A DNA stretch of 64,000 nucleotides from Pinus tabuliformis (Eukaryota; Streptophyta; Pinopsida; Pinales; Pinaceae), in assembly GCA_031772625.1 (NCBI GenBank), contig CM062813.1, positions 698,704,115 through 698,768,114 on the forward strand, read 5' to 3'. Positions 46,732 to 57,700 of this stretch are shown in pieces. Both the position numbers and the translations under genes were made by a program. Position 1 is the stretch's first letter; the number at the start of each line of letters is the position of its first letter. Below the pieces are notes generated by a model that worked only from the letters and a program-made list of their open reading frames with translations, did no database searches and had not been told where the DNA came from.

Positions 46732-47771
46732 TGTTATAGAAATTTTTGTGCCTTGCAGCTCCAAACATGAAATGTCCATAAACCAAGGGCTCCTAAGTAC
46801 CTAAAAGTGTTGTTCCAACCCCTAAAGGAACAAGGTCAACAAATTACAGCTTCTCCTAGAAGTTCTCCACCAGAAACTGCTCAGAATAAGTCAAAACAGG
46901 ATCATTTCAGCTGCTCCACTAGCTAGATGCGTTGCATAGCACCTAAACACACTAGCTAGGTGCGTTGCAACGCACCTAAATGCACTATGAGGGTGCGTTG
47001 AACTGGAAATGACAAATGGAAGTGCCATTCCGCGAGGTGGAAAGACAATGGAAGCTTCCAGAATCTTCTCCTATGACACTTGCCTCACTGAATTCGACCA
47101 AGGATGAGTAAGAGGCTTTCAGTCTCCAAGTGGAAGCAAGAACTGATAGAGAGAAGACACTAATCAAATCACAGGCTAACTCATCCTCCTTGCATACATC
47201 TATATATGGATCCCTCATCCCAGAGATCTAGAGGCTAGAATTTTGCACATTGTAAGGAATTGTTGTTGGTTTTGAGATAGAGATCAGAGTATTGGGTGAT
47301 TTATGCTTTGTTGGAGGTGAAGAGGGGCTTCTTTGCTGGGAGGTTGATGCTGGGTCAGGAATCATCGGTTGTAACTCCTCCTGGATCTTCTTGTTATATC
47401 AATAAAACTATTTGAGTTTTTCCTCCATTCTTGTGTATCATTGATGCTTGTTACATTTGTATGGTTAGCTTAAATCTGATCCTAAGCTGTTTATGAATAT
47501 AGATCCATGTCTTTGTATAGTTTTCTTCTTCTGTGATCTTACAGGTACTTGGTGAAGCTGGGCAAGTAAGGGAGCAGGTAGCTGGAAGCTGTCAAAGAAG
47601 AGAGGGATTGGATCAAAGGATTAGCGCAAGACACAGGTCGGTTCTTTCTATCCCCCTCTATCTTTAATTCATAAAGGAAATACAAAAGTAGTTTTCTCTA
47701 TTTGTTTCTAAGGCAGCTGTCACACCTTTGTGGGATAGAGCAGTTCTAAATAGACACTTTTCCTGGTAACA
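46732..47771 (+). repeat. Gypsy-B 3' LTR
   Basis: 1,040 bp. A 20-bp perfect palindrome lies at 46,958-46,977. Its right half CAACGCACC (46,968-46,976) faces GGTGCGTTG (46,992-47,000) across exactly 15 nt. Its left half faces CATAGCACC (46,935-46,943), also across 15 nt, with two mismatches. A small insertion near 47,700 explains the 15-bp length difference from the 5' LTR. Confidence 0.92.
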
Positions 47772-47776
47772 CTTAC

Positions 47777-48543
47777 TAATGGTGAAAGGGGAGGAAATGA
47801 AACTCATGATGCAAATAAAGGAAATGTTAATCATGATTTCATAGACTCTAATGTTGGAGCGAAGAGGCACCATATTCCAAAAATCGATATGAGGAATTTT
47901 GATGGCAAGGATCCCGCAACATGGATATTACAGATGGAGCAATTTTTCGATCTCAATAATGTGCAAAACACACAAAAGGTACGTATTGCAACTTTATATT
48001 TGGAACCAAATCAGTTTGTATGGTATCAATGCTTTGCTCTTGTAAACAATTTATCACTTGGGCAATTTTACGGAAGAATTGATAGCACATTATGAGGATA
48101 CAAAAAGCAACACTTTTTTTAGCCAATTGATAAGTCTCAAACAAAAGGGTTCAATAATGGAGCACATTGAGGAGTTCCAAAAATTGAACATAAGGGTAAA
48201 AAATATTCCAGAGGAGCATAGGATTGATGTGTTCATAGGGTCTTTAAAGGATAATATCCAACATGATGTTCGCCTTTGGGAACCTGATTCATTAGAGAAG
48301 GCATTCAGGTTAGCAAGAAAAATGGGAAGCAAAATTATGGCAACTAGGAAGCATACCACTCACAACTATAAAGACGAAAGTTTTGTTGCCGCTAGTCTTC
48401 CAAAACCTATAAGGTTGACACCAAAACAATTAGAAGAAAAAGGATCAAAATGGCTTTGTTACAGTTGTGATAACAAATACACTAAGGGTCATAAGTGTGC
48501 TGAGAAGAAATTATTCTACATAGATTGTGAAGATGAAGAATAA
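47777..48543 (+). pseudogene. Chromovirus gag, C-terminal part
   Basis: Continues the gag cut at 32,851. The capsid domain begins IPKIDMRNFDGKDPATWI and shifts frame near 48,030-48,060, then runs to 48,543. The zinc-knuckle-like motif CYSCDNKYTKGHKC (CX2CX7HX1C spacing here) is at about 48,460. Ends with TAA at 48,541. Confidence 0.8.
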
Positions 48544-50034
48544 AATGAGCAAGAAAGGTCAAAAGAAGAGGATATACTCCAGGAGCAAAGCCTAGATGAA
48601 GAACAAATGAATCCGACCATACCTTGTAATGCATTGGCGGGAATTACCACTCCTCAAACCATCAAGATAGAAGGACAAATCAAGAAGAAAAAGGTAATAG
48701 TGTTGATTGATTCAGGAAGTACCCACAATTTTATTCATTGTAAGGTAGCAAAAGAATTGAATTGCTTCTTATATCTAGCACCAGAGTGTCAAGTGATGGT
48801 TGCAAATGGAGGAACAATAAATTGCTCTGGAAAGTGCCATAATATCAAGCTATCCATGGGAGAATATGTATTGACTAGCCCAATGCTTTCCATTCCAATG
48901 GGAGGTGCTGATGTTGTATTAGGAGTCCAATGGCTACAATCCTTGGGTACAATAGCTTTTAATTTTCAAGAACTTTTCATGAAATTTTCTATGGAAGGAA
49001 AGGAAGTTGAATTAAGGGGTATTGCAGGGAAACCAAGAAAGATAATAAGCTCTAATGGTATGACAAAGCTTCTAAAAAAGGAACGAAAAGGTGTAATTGC
49101 ACAATTATATTCGCTAGATGTTTCCACATTGGAATCATCTATTTCTCCAGATCTCCAAAAAGTCTTGGACAATCATTCCAAGGTATTTGAGACTCCCAAA
49201 GGTCTCCCACCTATTCGTGATCATGATCATGCTATTCATCTGATTCCAGGAAGTGTTCCTCCAAACATCAGGCCGTACAGATATCCCTATGCCCAAAAGA
49301 GTGAAATTGAACGTATGGTTGCAGAAATGCTAGAGGCTGGTATAATTCAACCGAGTCAAAGTTCTTTCTCTGCTCCAGTAGTATTGGTGCACAAGAAGGA
49401 TGGATCATGGCGCATGTGTCCGGATTATAGGGAGCTCAACAAGCTCACTATTAAAGATAAGTTTCCCATTCCTGTCATTGATGAATTACTGGATGAATTG
49501 CATGGATCAATTTACTTCACCAAGTTGGATCTTCGTTTAGGATATCATCAAATCAGAATGAAGATTGAAGACATTCTGAAAACAACATTTAGAACTCATG
49601 AGGGTCATTATGAATTTTTGGTCATGCCTTTTGGCCTTACCAATGCACCTTCAACATTTCAAGGTTTGATGAATTCAATTTTCAAACCATTCCTTAGAAA
49701 ATTTGTGTTAGTATTTTTTGATGATATACTAATCTACAGAAAGTCTTGGAAGGATCATGTTGAACATGTTGACAGGGTGCTACAACTATTGGAGGAGAAA
49801 CAATTATATGCAAAAAGATCCAAATGTTTCTTTGGAGCACAAGAGGTGGAATATTTGGGTCATATTGTATCTCATGAAGGAGTTAAGGTAGACCCTAGCA
49901 AAATTAAAGCCATTAAGGAATGGAAAATCCCCACATCCATAAAGCATCTGCGAGGATTTATCAGGTTGACAGGGTATTATCGCAAGTTTGTTAAGAATTA
50001 TGGGAGAATAGCAGCACCTCTAACAAATTATTGA
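48544..50034 (+). pseudogene. Chromovirus protease and reverse transcriptase
   Basis: Protease active site LIDSGSTHNFIH at about 48,703. The RT domain spans about 49,270-49,990, with CPDYRELNKLTIKDKFPIP, the FDD box in VFFDDILIY at about 49,717, and the LGHIVSHEGV thumb-proximal motif. A frameshift at about 50,030 separates it from RNase H. The ORF is otherwise unbroken for 475 codons. Confidence 0.88.
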
Positions 50035-51152
50035 AGAAAGATGCATTTTCATGGACTCCAGAAGCAACAAAGGCCTTCAAACATCTTAAAGAGGCAATGT
50101 GCCAAGCACCTGTCTTAGCTACACCGGACTTCACAAAAACCTTTATTGTGGAATGTGATGCTTCAGGAAATGGAATTGGTGTTGTTTTAATGCAATATGA
50201 AAGACCCATTGCTTTTGAAAGTCGTCCAATCAAGGGAAAGTTTTTACACAAAGCTATTTATGAGAAGGAAATGTTGGCAATACTCCATGCACTTAAGAAA
50301 TGGCGACCTTACCTAATGGGAAGACACTTCAAGGTAAAAACGGATCATGATAGCCTTAAATACTTTTTAGAACAAAGATTATCCTCTGAAGAGCAACAAA
50401 AGTGGGTCACAAAGATGTTGGGTTATGACTTTGAAATCATCTACAAAAAAGGGAAGCAAAATGTGGTGGCAGATGCACTCTCAAGAAAGGATGAGGATGT
50501 GGAAGCATTGTTGTGCGCCATTTCTATTATCCAACCAGATTGGATAAACGAAGCAAGGGAGGAATGGAAGAATGATGAAGAAGTGTGGGCATTTATTCAA
50601 AAGTTACAACAAGATTCCAATACGTCTGATACATTTAGTTGGAAAAATGATTCGTTATGGTACAAAGATCGCTTATACCTCTGTAAGAATTTCCAGCTAA
50701 AACAAAAGATTCTTATGGAATTGCACACTTCTCCCTTAGGAGGGCACTCAGGATTTTTAAAAACTTACCATAGGGTTAAGAAGGAATTTTTTTGGGATGG
50801 CATTAAATCATATATTCAAAAGTTTGTGGTGGAATGTTTGGTTTCCCAACAAAATAAAGTTGAAATAATTAAGACACCGGGTCTATTACAACCTTTATCC
50901 ATTCCAAGCCAACGTGGGGAGGAGGTTTCAATGGATTTTATCACAGGTTTACCCAAGTCTGAGGGAAAGAGTGTTATCATGGTGGTAGTTGACAGACTTA
51001 CCAAGTATGCACACTTTTGTGCATTATCACATCCATTTAAAGCCAGTACAGTTTCTACTGCATTTATGGAAACAATTCAAAAGCTACATGGAAACCCAAA
51101 GATTATTGTAAGTGACAAAGATCCCATTTTCACTAGAAATTTTTGGACATAA
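50031..51152 (+). pseudogene. Chromovirus RNase H and N-terminal integrase
   Basis: RNase H motifs ECDASGNGIG, YEKEMLAIL and TDHDSLKYF. The integrase zinc site shows HTSPLGGHSG but the distal CxxC reads CLVS, so one cysteine is lost. The core has SMDFITGLP and SDKDPIFT (two catalytic Asp). TAA at 51,150 interrupts the core. Confidence 0.85.
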
Positions 51153-51968
51153 TTATTTTCTTGTCTTGGTACTCAGTTAGGTCATAGCTCATCTTATCAT
51201 CCTCAATCTCATGGGCAAACAGAGATAGTAAAAAAATGTTTGGAAGGATATCTTAGTTGGTTTGTATATGATAAACATACACAATGGGTCAAATGGTTGC
51301 CTCTGGCTGAATGGTGGTATAACACTTCCTTCGATACAACAACAAAAATGACCCCATTTATGGCACTTTATGGGTATCAGCCACCATCCATCACATCATA
51401 TTTAAGAGAAAATTCTAAGGTTCAAGCAGCGAAACATCACATCGAACATCAACAACAAGACCTTCAACTCTTAAAGGATAACCTCGTGTTGGCACAAAAT
51501 AGAATGAAACAACAGGTAGATCAACATCGCAGTGAAAGAAGTTTTGATGTAGGTGATTGGGTATTCCTACAGCTACAACCATATAAGAGAATGTCCCTCA
51601 AGCAAGCTAAGAAGGATAATAAATTATCACCAAAGTATTATGGTCTGTACAAGGTGTTGCAAAATATTGGTACTATGGCATACAAATTGGAGCTTCATGC
51701 AGCTTCTCGATTGCACCCAGTTTTCCATGTTTCATGTTTAAAGAAGGTTATAGGCGATAATCTCCCAGTTAAAACAATATTGCCAGAACTTGACGAGGAA
51801 GGAAAAATTATATTGGAACCAAAAGCAGTCACAGAAACAAGAACTCGACAGCTGCGAAATCGATCAATTTCAGAGTATCTTATCAAGTGGAAGAACTTAT
51901 ATGCTGAAGACTCCACATGGGAGGATGAGAATTTTATACAGAAGCATCCAGAACTACTCAAGCGTTAA
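51153..51968 (+). pseudogene. Chromovirus C-terminal integrase and chromodomain
   Basis: The frame continues after the stop. HGQTEIVKKCLEGYL supplies the catalytic Glu, followed by TPFMALYGYQPP and the GPY/F-type region (LSPKYYGLYKVL, LHPVFHVSCLK). The last 45 residues form a chromodomain (YLIKWKNLYAEDSTWEDENF), thought to target integration to heterochromatin. Stop at 51,966, just before the polypurine tract. Confidence 0.88.
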
Positions 51969-51983
51969 GGAAAACACTTTTTT

Positions 51984-51997
51984 GAAGGAGAGGGGCA
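51984..51997 (+). other. Chromovirus polypurine tract
   Basis: GAAGGAGAGGGGCA directly before the 3' LTR. Confidence 0.85.
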
Positions 51998-52331
51998 TGT
52001 TGGGTCCCTATAATACTAGTGATTACCCCATTACTATTATATTTGTACCCCTTATTTATATTGTTGTGCCCCTATTGTCCCCATATTGTTATTACTGTGC
52101 CCCATAGAATCCCTCTATTGTTATTTTTGTGGCTTTATATTATTATTGCTAGGTCGGCTGGGTTATATTGTGACTCCTTAGACTCCTATATATAGAAAGG
52201 AGGTTTTGTCATTTGAATCATCCAAGAATTGTTCATTTATGTAATGTAAAGGAGGTTGCCCCCTCGAAGAGGCTGAATTTTAAGGCGTTGATCTATCTTT
52301 TCTATCTTTTTCTTGAGTTGGTTTCATGACA
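51998..52331 (+). repeat. Chromovirus 3' LTR
   Basis: 334 bp, TGTTGGG to ATGACA, followed by ACCTT (52,332-52,336). Confidence 0.93.
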
Positions 52332-52343
52332 ACCTTTCATTTC

Positions 52344-52487
52344 TGCGTATGCTCTTTGCCCCGTGAGTTTGTGTGATTTGGGAAAATCAGAAATAGAAAG
52401 GATGGCTTTTTCTCATGCGTATGCTCTTTTCCGCTACGCCTTAGTGTGATCTCGGAAAATCAGAAACATTGAGGAAAATATTTAGTT
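52344..52487. repeat. Two-copy 72-bp tandem repeat
   Basis: Units start TGCGTATGCTCTTT at 52,344 and 52,416 and share GTGTGAT and GGAAAATCAGAAA. They lie in pre-existing DNA next to the chromovirus target site. Confidence 0.75.
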
Positions 52488-52669
52488 TTTGGCGAAAGCT
52501 AACTTCCACCCATAAGGTTTGGTTTTTTTGCATGTCCATGTTGGGTTGTGTGGTGTAGGGAAAAATAGTTTTCTTTCAAATAAGCATGCATCCCAAAGCT
52601 TCAGTGACTATAAAAAAGGAAAAAAAAAGAAAAAAAAAACTTCCTCTTTTCCAAAAATTACTAACCTTT

Positions 52670-52960
52670 TAAACTAGCTCACTTGGTCCAAAGTTACTTT
52701 ATGAGTATAGAGGTCTTGGGTTAAAGTCTTTCTTTTGTTGATTTACATTTTCAAAAATCACATGTAACTTATGTTTTAAAGTTACTTTATGTAAAAGTGT
52801 TCTCACCCATTATGAAAAGTGTGTCACTTGTAATTCTAAAGTCTCTTTATCTTTTATTTAAATTACAATTTAGTGAGTAGGTCATAAAGTACCATTGTAA
52901 AAGTGACTTTCACTTATTTATAAAATTGGGTCACATAAAATAATTTTTTTTTAAAGGGAG
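52670..52960 (+). mobile_element. SINE-like unit with polymerase III boxes
   Basis: Box A-like TAGCTCACTTGG (52,675-52,686) and box B-like GGTTAAAGTCT (52,719-52,729) are 44 bp apart, the spacing of a tRNA. About 230 bp of AT-rich body and a T-rich end follow. It differs from the SINE at 25.4 kb. No target duplication identified. Confidence 0.55.
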
Positions 52961-53198
52961 TTAATTAGATTAAGTTTGGAAAGGGGGGAGATTTTTTTTT
53001 TTTTAATATAACATTATCATTCATTTCCACACATTCACGCACTTTGTCGACATCTTCAACAACTTTTCTTCAAAAAGCCATAACTTCTTCATCCATAATC
53101 CATTTTAAGGGCTGTTTTTTTTTTAATCGGCATAATTTTTTGAGATCTTTCCATTGGAACACTTAGTTTAAGTATCTATAGCTTCTATTTCTATTAAA
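52961..53198. other. T-rich DNA upstream of the Copia pseudogene
   Basis: No PBS or 5' LTR of the Copia pseudogene is seen here, so its 5' end seems lost. Confidence 0.45.
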
Positions 53199-56100
53199 AT
53201 GGAAATTCCATGCCAATTTATTCTTGACAACACCAACTGCTTCCAATGGTGGTCCTACATTGTGGATTTACTTCGAAGTAAAGGTCTTTACAGAATAGCC
53301 TCAGGCCAAGAAACTAAACCTAAAGATGAAGGTAAGGCAACCAAATGGGAAAATAGGCAAGATCAAGCACTTGGGTTGATAGGGATGTCTATTTCTCCAG
53401 ACCTTATATTCCATATCATAGAACTTGATACCCCTAATGAAGCAATGAAACAACTCACTAAAGTTTTTGGAATTAAAAATGAAATTAGAGCCCATCAACT
53501 TGAAAATGAGTTGCTTACGTTTGACTCCACTAATTTTTCTTCCATTGAAGATTTTTTATCCAAGTTCAAGACCCTTAGAATTCTCTTGGAATGTGTTAAG
53601 GTTAAGAAAGAAGATGGTAGCCTACTCTGTATTTGTTTACACCTTCCATTCTACTAGAGAAGCCTTTATTTCTTAAGGACAAGACTACAAGTCCCCCTAT
53701 TTTGATGCCTTTTGTGATTCTTTAATAAGAGAACAAGAAAAACTCTTACATCTTGGTCTTCTAATCTTGGAAACTCTTCCAAGAAAGCCTTAGCCGTCCA
53801 ATAACAACCAAGTTCAAAGAATCCTAAGAAACAATATCTTAAAAAGAATGGTCCTAAACCAAACAAGGGTCCTAAGCAATTTTAGTCTCAAAATGAAAAG
53901 TCATTTCAACAAAATGATATGGAAAATAAAAATAAAGGGCCACTTAGAATCCAAATGCTTTAAGAAGATGGAAGCCTTGGAAGTATCAATGAAGAAGCAT
54001 AACATCCATTTGGAGCACTCTTCAACTTCAACTTCATCTTCAGGAATAACACTTTCTGCATATGGTTTTCAAGCATCTCAGTCTGGTTATGCACTAAATG
54101 CGTCTTCTTCTTCTCATTCTCATGAGTGGCTCATTGATTCTGGAGCTTCTTATCACATGGAAAAAAACAAAGCCATGTTTTCTTCTTTAAATGATTATAA
54201 CACCAAAAATATATATGTTGGTGATGATAGATCTCTTAGTGTTGTAGGGACTGGAATTGTTCATCTATATAATGGTCAATTTAATGATGTATTATGTGTT
54301 CCAACCTTATCCTGCAACCATCTATCTGTATATCAGATAACTCATTCAGGTGAAGGTAAAATCGTTGAATTTTCACCTCATGATGTTGTAATTAAGGACC
54401 TAAGAGATCCTAAACAGATTTTGGCTACTGGCATTGCTGATGATTCTACAAGGTTGTTTAAGTTTAACAAATTTGGGTCATCAACTCTTCCCTCGATATT
54501 TGTTGCTCATAATGATGAAGTGAGCAAACTTTGGCATGAGCGATTTGGTCACTTAAACTATTGTTTCCTTCAAAATATATGTAAAGAAAATATGGTGACA
54601 AGTCTTCCTATGGTATCTTGCAGAGATGGTGCTTGTTCCGGATGTGTACTCGGAAAACATCATCGAGATAGTTTTGAAAAATGTGCCTCTTGGCACGCCT
54701 CAACCCCTTTACAAATTGTGCATGTTGATTTATGTGGTCCACTTCCAATTGTTTCATTCTCTGGCTACAATTATTTATTAATGTTCATTGATGATTTGTC
54801 CAGACACACTTGGGTATACTTCTTAAAAGTCAAGAGTTAAGTATTTAACATGTTCTTGGCCTTTAAGGCCTTTGTTGAAAAACAATATGGACATCAAATT
54901 CTTAATCTAAGATCTAATAATGGCAGAGAATATGTTAACAACAAATTCATCAACTCTTGCACTGAGCATGGAATTCAAATGCAACATACTGTTCCATATA
55001 CTCCACAACAAAATGGTGTATCTCAAAGGAAGAATCACACCTTAAAGGAAATGGCTAATTGTATGCTTCAATCTAAAGGACTTAGTCTTAATTTTTGGGC
55101 AGAAGCAATTAACTGTGCAAATTACATAGTAAATCACACTCCTACTAAGGTTTTAAAGAATATCACCCCAGAAGAAGCACGAAGCTCAATTAAACCATAT
55201 GTAAGTCACTTTCGTGTTTTTGGAAGTGAAGCATGGGCCCATATTCCAGATGAGAAACATAAAGCTTTAGAACCTAAGAGTGAAAAATTTATCTTTGTTG
55301 GATATTATGAAGATGTCAAAGGATATAGACTTATTCCACTTGAGTCAAAAAATGTTATAATTAGAAGAGATGTAAAGTTTGCTGATAATATATCGGCCTA
55401 CAAACCTAGTTCGGCGGATTTGCCACCTCTCTCTATCCCTTATACTTCTGAAAATATTTCTTCTTCAGATGATGACAACGAGGATGACAATCCTCCCCCA
55501 CCTTCTCAGGATCCTCCTTCCGCTCCTCAGCTTCCAAAATGGGTTCATGCTACTCGAGATGCAGTAGGTTCTCTTGCAGGTGATCCTTCAAATCAACGAC
55601 GTACACGTTCTTAGTTCGATAGAGCCTCTTCTTTACTAGCTCAAGCTTTAGCGAATTATGATCCTGACACCTTTGTAGAAGCTTTAGGCCATCCAGATTT
55701 GGATGTAGCTATGAATGAATAATATCATTCATTATTGGAAAATTATACATGGGATCTTGTTCCTCTTCCAAAGGGATGAAGATTTGTTAGATGCAAATGG
55801 GTTTACAGAACCAAGTTTGGATCAAATGGAAAAGTTGATAAAAATAAAGCTTGTCTTGTTGCTAAGGGTTTTTCACAAGTTGAAGACATTGAATATAATG
55901 AAACCTTCTCCCCTGTTTCCAAAATGAAATCTATTTGCCTTGTTCTTTCCCTTGCTGCCTCTTTCAAATGGGAAGTCCATTAGATGGATGTTAAATCTGC
56001 CTTCTTGCATGGGGACTTGCATGAAGAAATCTATATGGAACAACCTCCATACTTTATACAAACAGAATCCAGCCTTGTAAGTCGTCCTAAGAAACCCATT

Positions 56101-57179
56101 TATGGTCTCAAACAAGCCCCTTGGGCTTGATATGCCAAAATGGATAACTTTCTTTTAGATACTGGCTTTTCTAGGTGTCATTATGAAAATACTGTCTACA
56201 CCAAAAAATTGGGTATGTCTCTTAACATTCTTGTTCTTTATGTTGATGATCTTATCCTTACGGGTAGTGATCCCAACTTTGTAAACCATGTGAAGTCTAG
56301 CCTTAAAAAGTAGTTTGAAATGACAAACTTAGGACACTTGCAGTATTTTCTTGGTCTTTAAGTCTTGTAATCCAAGGAACGTCTTTCCCTTTCCCAGTCC
56401 AAGTATGCTTGTGATCTTCTATGCCACTTTCACATGGAAGACTATAAGCCAACCCCTTCTCCCTTTTAGTTTGGAGCCAAAATTTTAGTCACTTGTACTT
56501 CCCCTGAAGTTGATGCTACCTTCTACCGTCAGCTTGTAGGAAAACCTTTGTATCTGATCCATACCCATCTTGACCTTTCCTTTGCTGTTGGCCTTATTTC
56601 CTGGTTTACACAAAACCCACATGAAAGTCATTAGAAAGAAACTAAAAGAATACTTCGTTATGTTCTAGGTACAGTTCAGTTTGGGATTCATTACAGTGCA
56701 GAAGCATCTCCTCTATTGGTTGGTTTCACTGATTCTGATTGGGCTGGTGACCCTGATGATTGGAATTCTACTGTAGGTTATGTGTTCACTCTTGGTTCTA
56801 GACCTATTACAAGGGATTGCAAGAAACAAAGTGCCATTTCTCTTTCTTCAGTAGAAGCAGAGTATCATGGCGCCATAGAATCTAGTAAGGAAGCTCCGTG
56901 GCTTCGTCAGATCCTATCAGAGTTTGGCTTTTAGCAGCAACATCCGAGTACACTTTGGTGTGATAATCAAAGTGCCACTCAACTATGCAAAGATCCAGTC
57001 CAACATCAGCGCAAAAAACACATTGAACTACACATGCACTTCGTTGGAAAGCTCATTCATGACCATGTTCTTGAAGTGAAATATTGTTCAACCAATGATC
57101 AAGTTGCAAACATATTTACAAAGGCTCTCATAGAGGCGAAGTTTACTAAACTTTGATTTATGGTTGGAGTTCAGGATGT
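53199..57179 (+). pseudogene. Decayed Copia gag-pol
   Basis: Order gag-PR-INT-RT-RH is recognisable with about fifteen stops and several frame changes. The UBN2-type gag is at 53,199-53,650. The zinc knuckle is not intact. Protease WLIDSGASYHM is at about 54,130. The integrase zinc region (LWHERFGHLN, CVLGKHHR) and core follow; the second catalytic Asp is Asn (LRSNNGREYV, normally SDNG). The RT box YVDD is kept at about 56,239. RNase H has FTDSDWAGD, SSVEAEYHG and WCDNQSA. Most stops are TAG, TAA or TGA in place of Gln, Trp or Arg codons. It is unrelated at close range to the intact Copia. Confidence 0.85.
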
Positions 57180-57270
57180 TGCCACTAAGGGGGGATAGGA
57201 TCTAATGCCTCCTTCCTTCTCCTATTGTGTCATATTTGTACATCCTTCAATCCTATCCCAAGTTGTTCTT

Positions 57271-57700
57271 AAGGGGGGATGTTAGGATATTCCGACACAT
57301 AGGAAATAGTTAAGTATAACTTGGTCTAGTGTAGAGTTAGGTTAAGTGTGTTTCTTTACCATGTACTTTTGTAACTTACTATCCAACAATCATGATATGG
57401 TCTAGACATGAAGTGATTTGATAGTTCATTCTCTCCTCAGTATTACTGACACTTGATCCGTGGCTTAACACCCGATTGGTCCATGATCTCTATTTAAAGA
57501 GCATGGAGGGTCATTTGTAGGGTGACCCTTCATGAGAGAAGCTTATGTAAATTTTCATTCTTTTATTAATAAATTGCCTGAAGTGGCTATGTTGGCTCAG
57601 GTCGTAGATTGTTTCCTTCTTTGAGGGTTTTAACGTCAAGGATACTGGTGTATTGATCTATGATCTGTTTGTGAGTGGTGTCCATTGGTGTTCTATCTGA
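57271..57700 (+). repeat. Polypurine tract and 3' LTR of the decayed Copia
   Basis: AAGGGGGGA (57,271-57,279) is followed by TGTTAGGATATTCC at 57,280. A TATA-like TATTTAAAG is at about 57,490 and AATAAA at about 57,569. The right end is approximate, because no 5' LTR is available for comparison. Confidence 0.6.

Larger units (their letters stand above)
32852..47771 (+). mobile_element. Gypsy-B: Tat-like Ty3/gypsy element with extra RNase H and antisense ORF
   Basis: 14.9 kb. LTRs of 1,025 bp (32,852-33,876) and 1,040 bp (46,732-47,771), flanked by CTTAC. Order: leader, gag, protease, RT-RNase H, integrase, second RNase H ORF, antisense ORF, long 3' UTR, polypurine tract. Extra ORFs and a second RNase H are marks of the plant Tat lineage. 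LTR differences are about 2-3% by eye, fewer than in the host chromovirus, as nesting requires. Many stops and frameshifts and an altered integrase active site make it inactive. Confidence 0.92.
31574..52331 (+). mobile_element. Ty3/gypsy chromovirus, split by gypsy-B
   Basis: 334-bp LTRs (31,574-31,907 and 51,998-52,331) with ACCTT duplications, an initiator tRNA-Met PBS, a gag-pol in order PR-RT-RH-INT and a C-terminal chromodomain. Short LTRs and the chromodomain suggest a Reina-like or related chromovirus. The LTRs differ by eye at about 12 of 334 positions. Removing gypsy-B leaves an element of about 5.8 kb. Frameshifts and stops in gag and pol show it is no longer autonomous. Confidence 0.93.

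Noticed and set aside
52600-52640. Poly(A) tail of a processed pseudogene
   Set aside because: A-rich tract without an upstream coding copy; more likely simple sequence beside the SINE-like unit.
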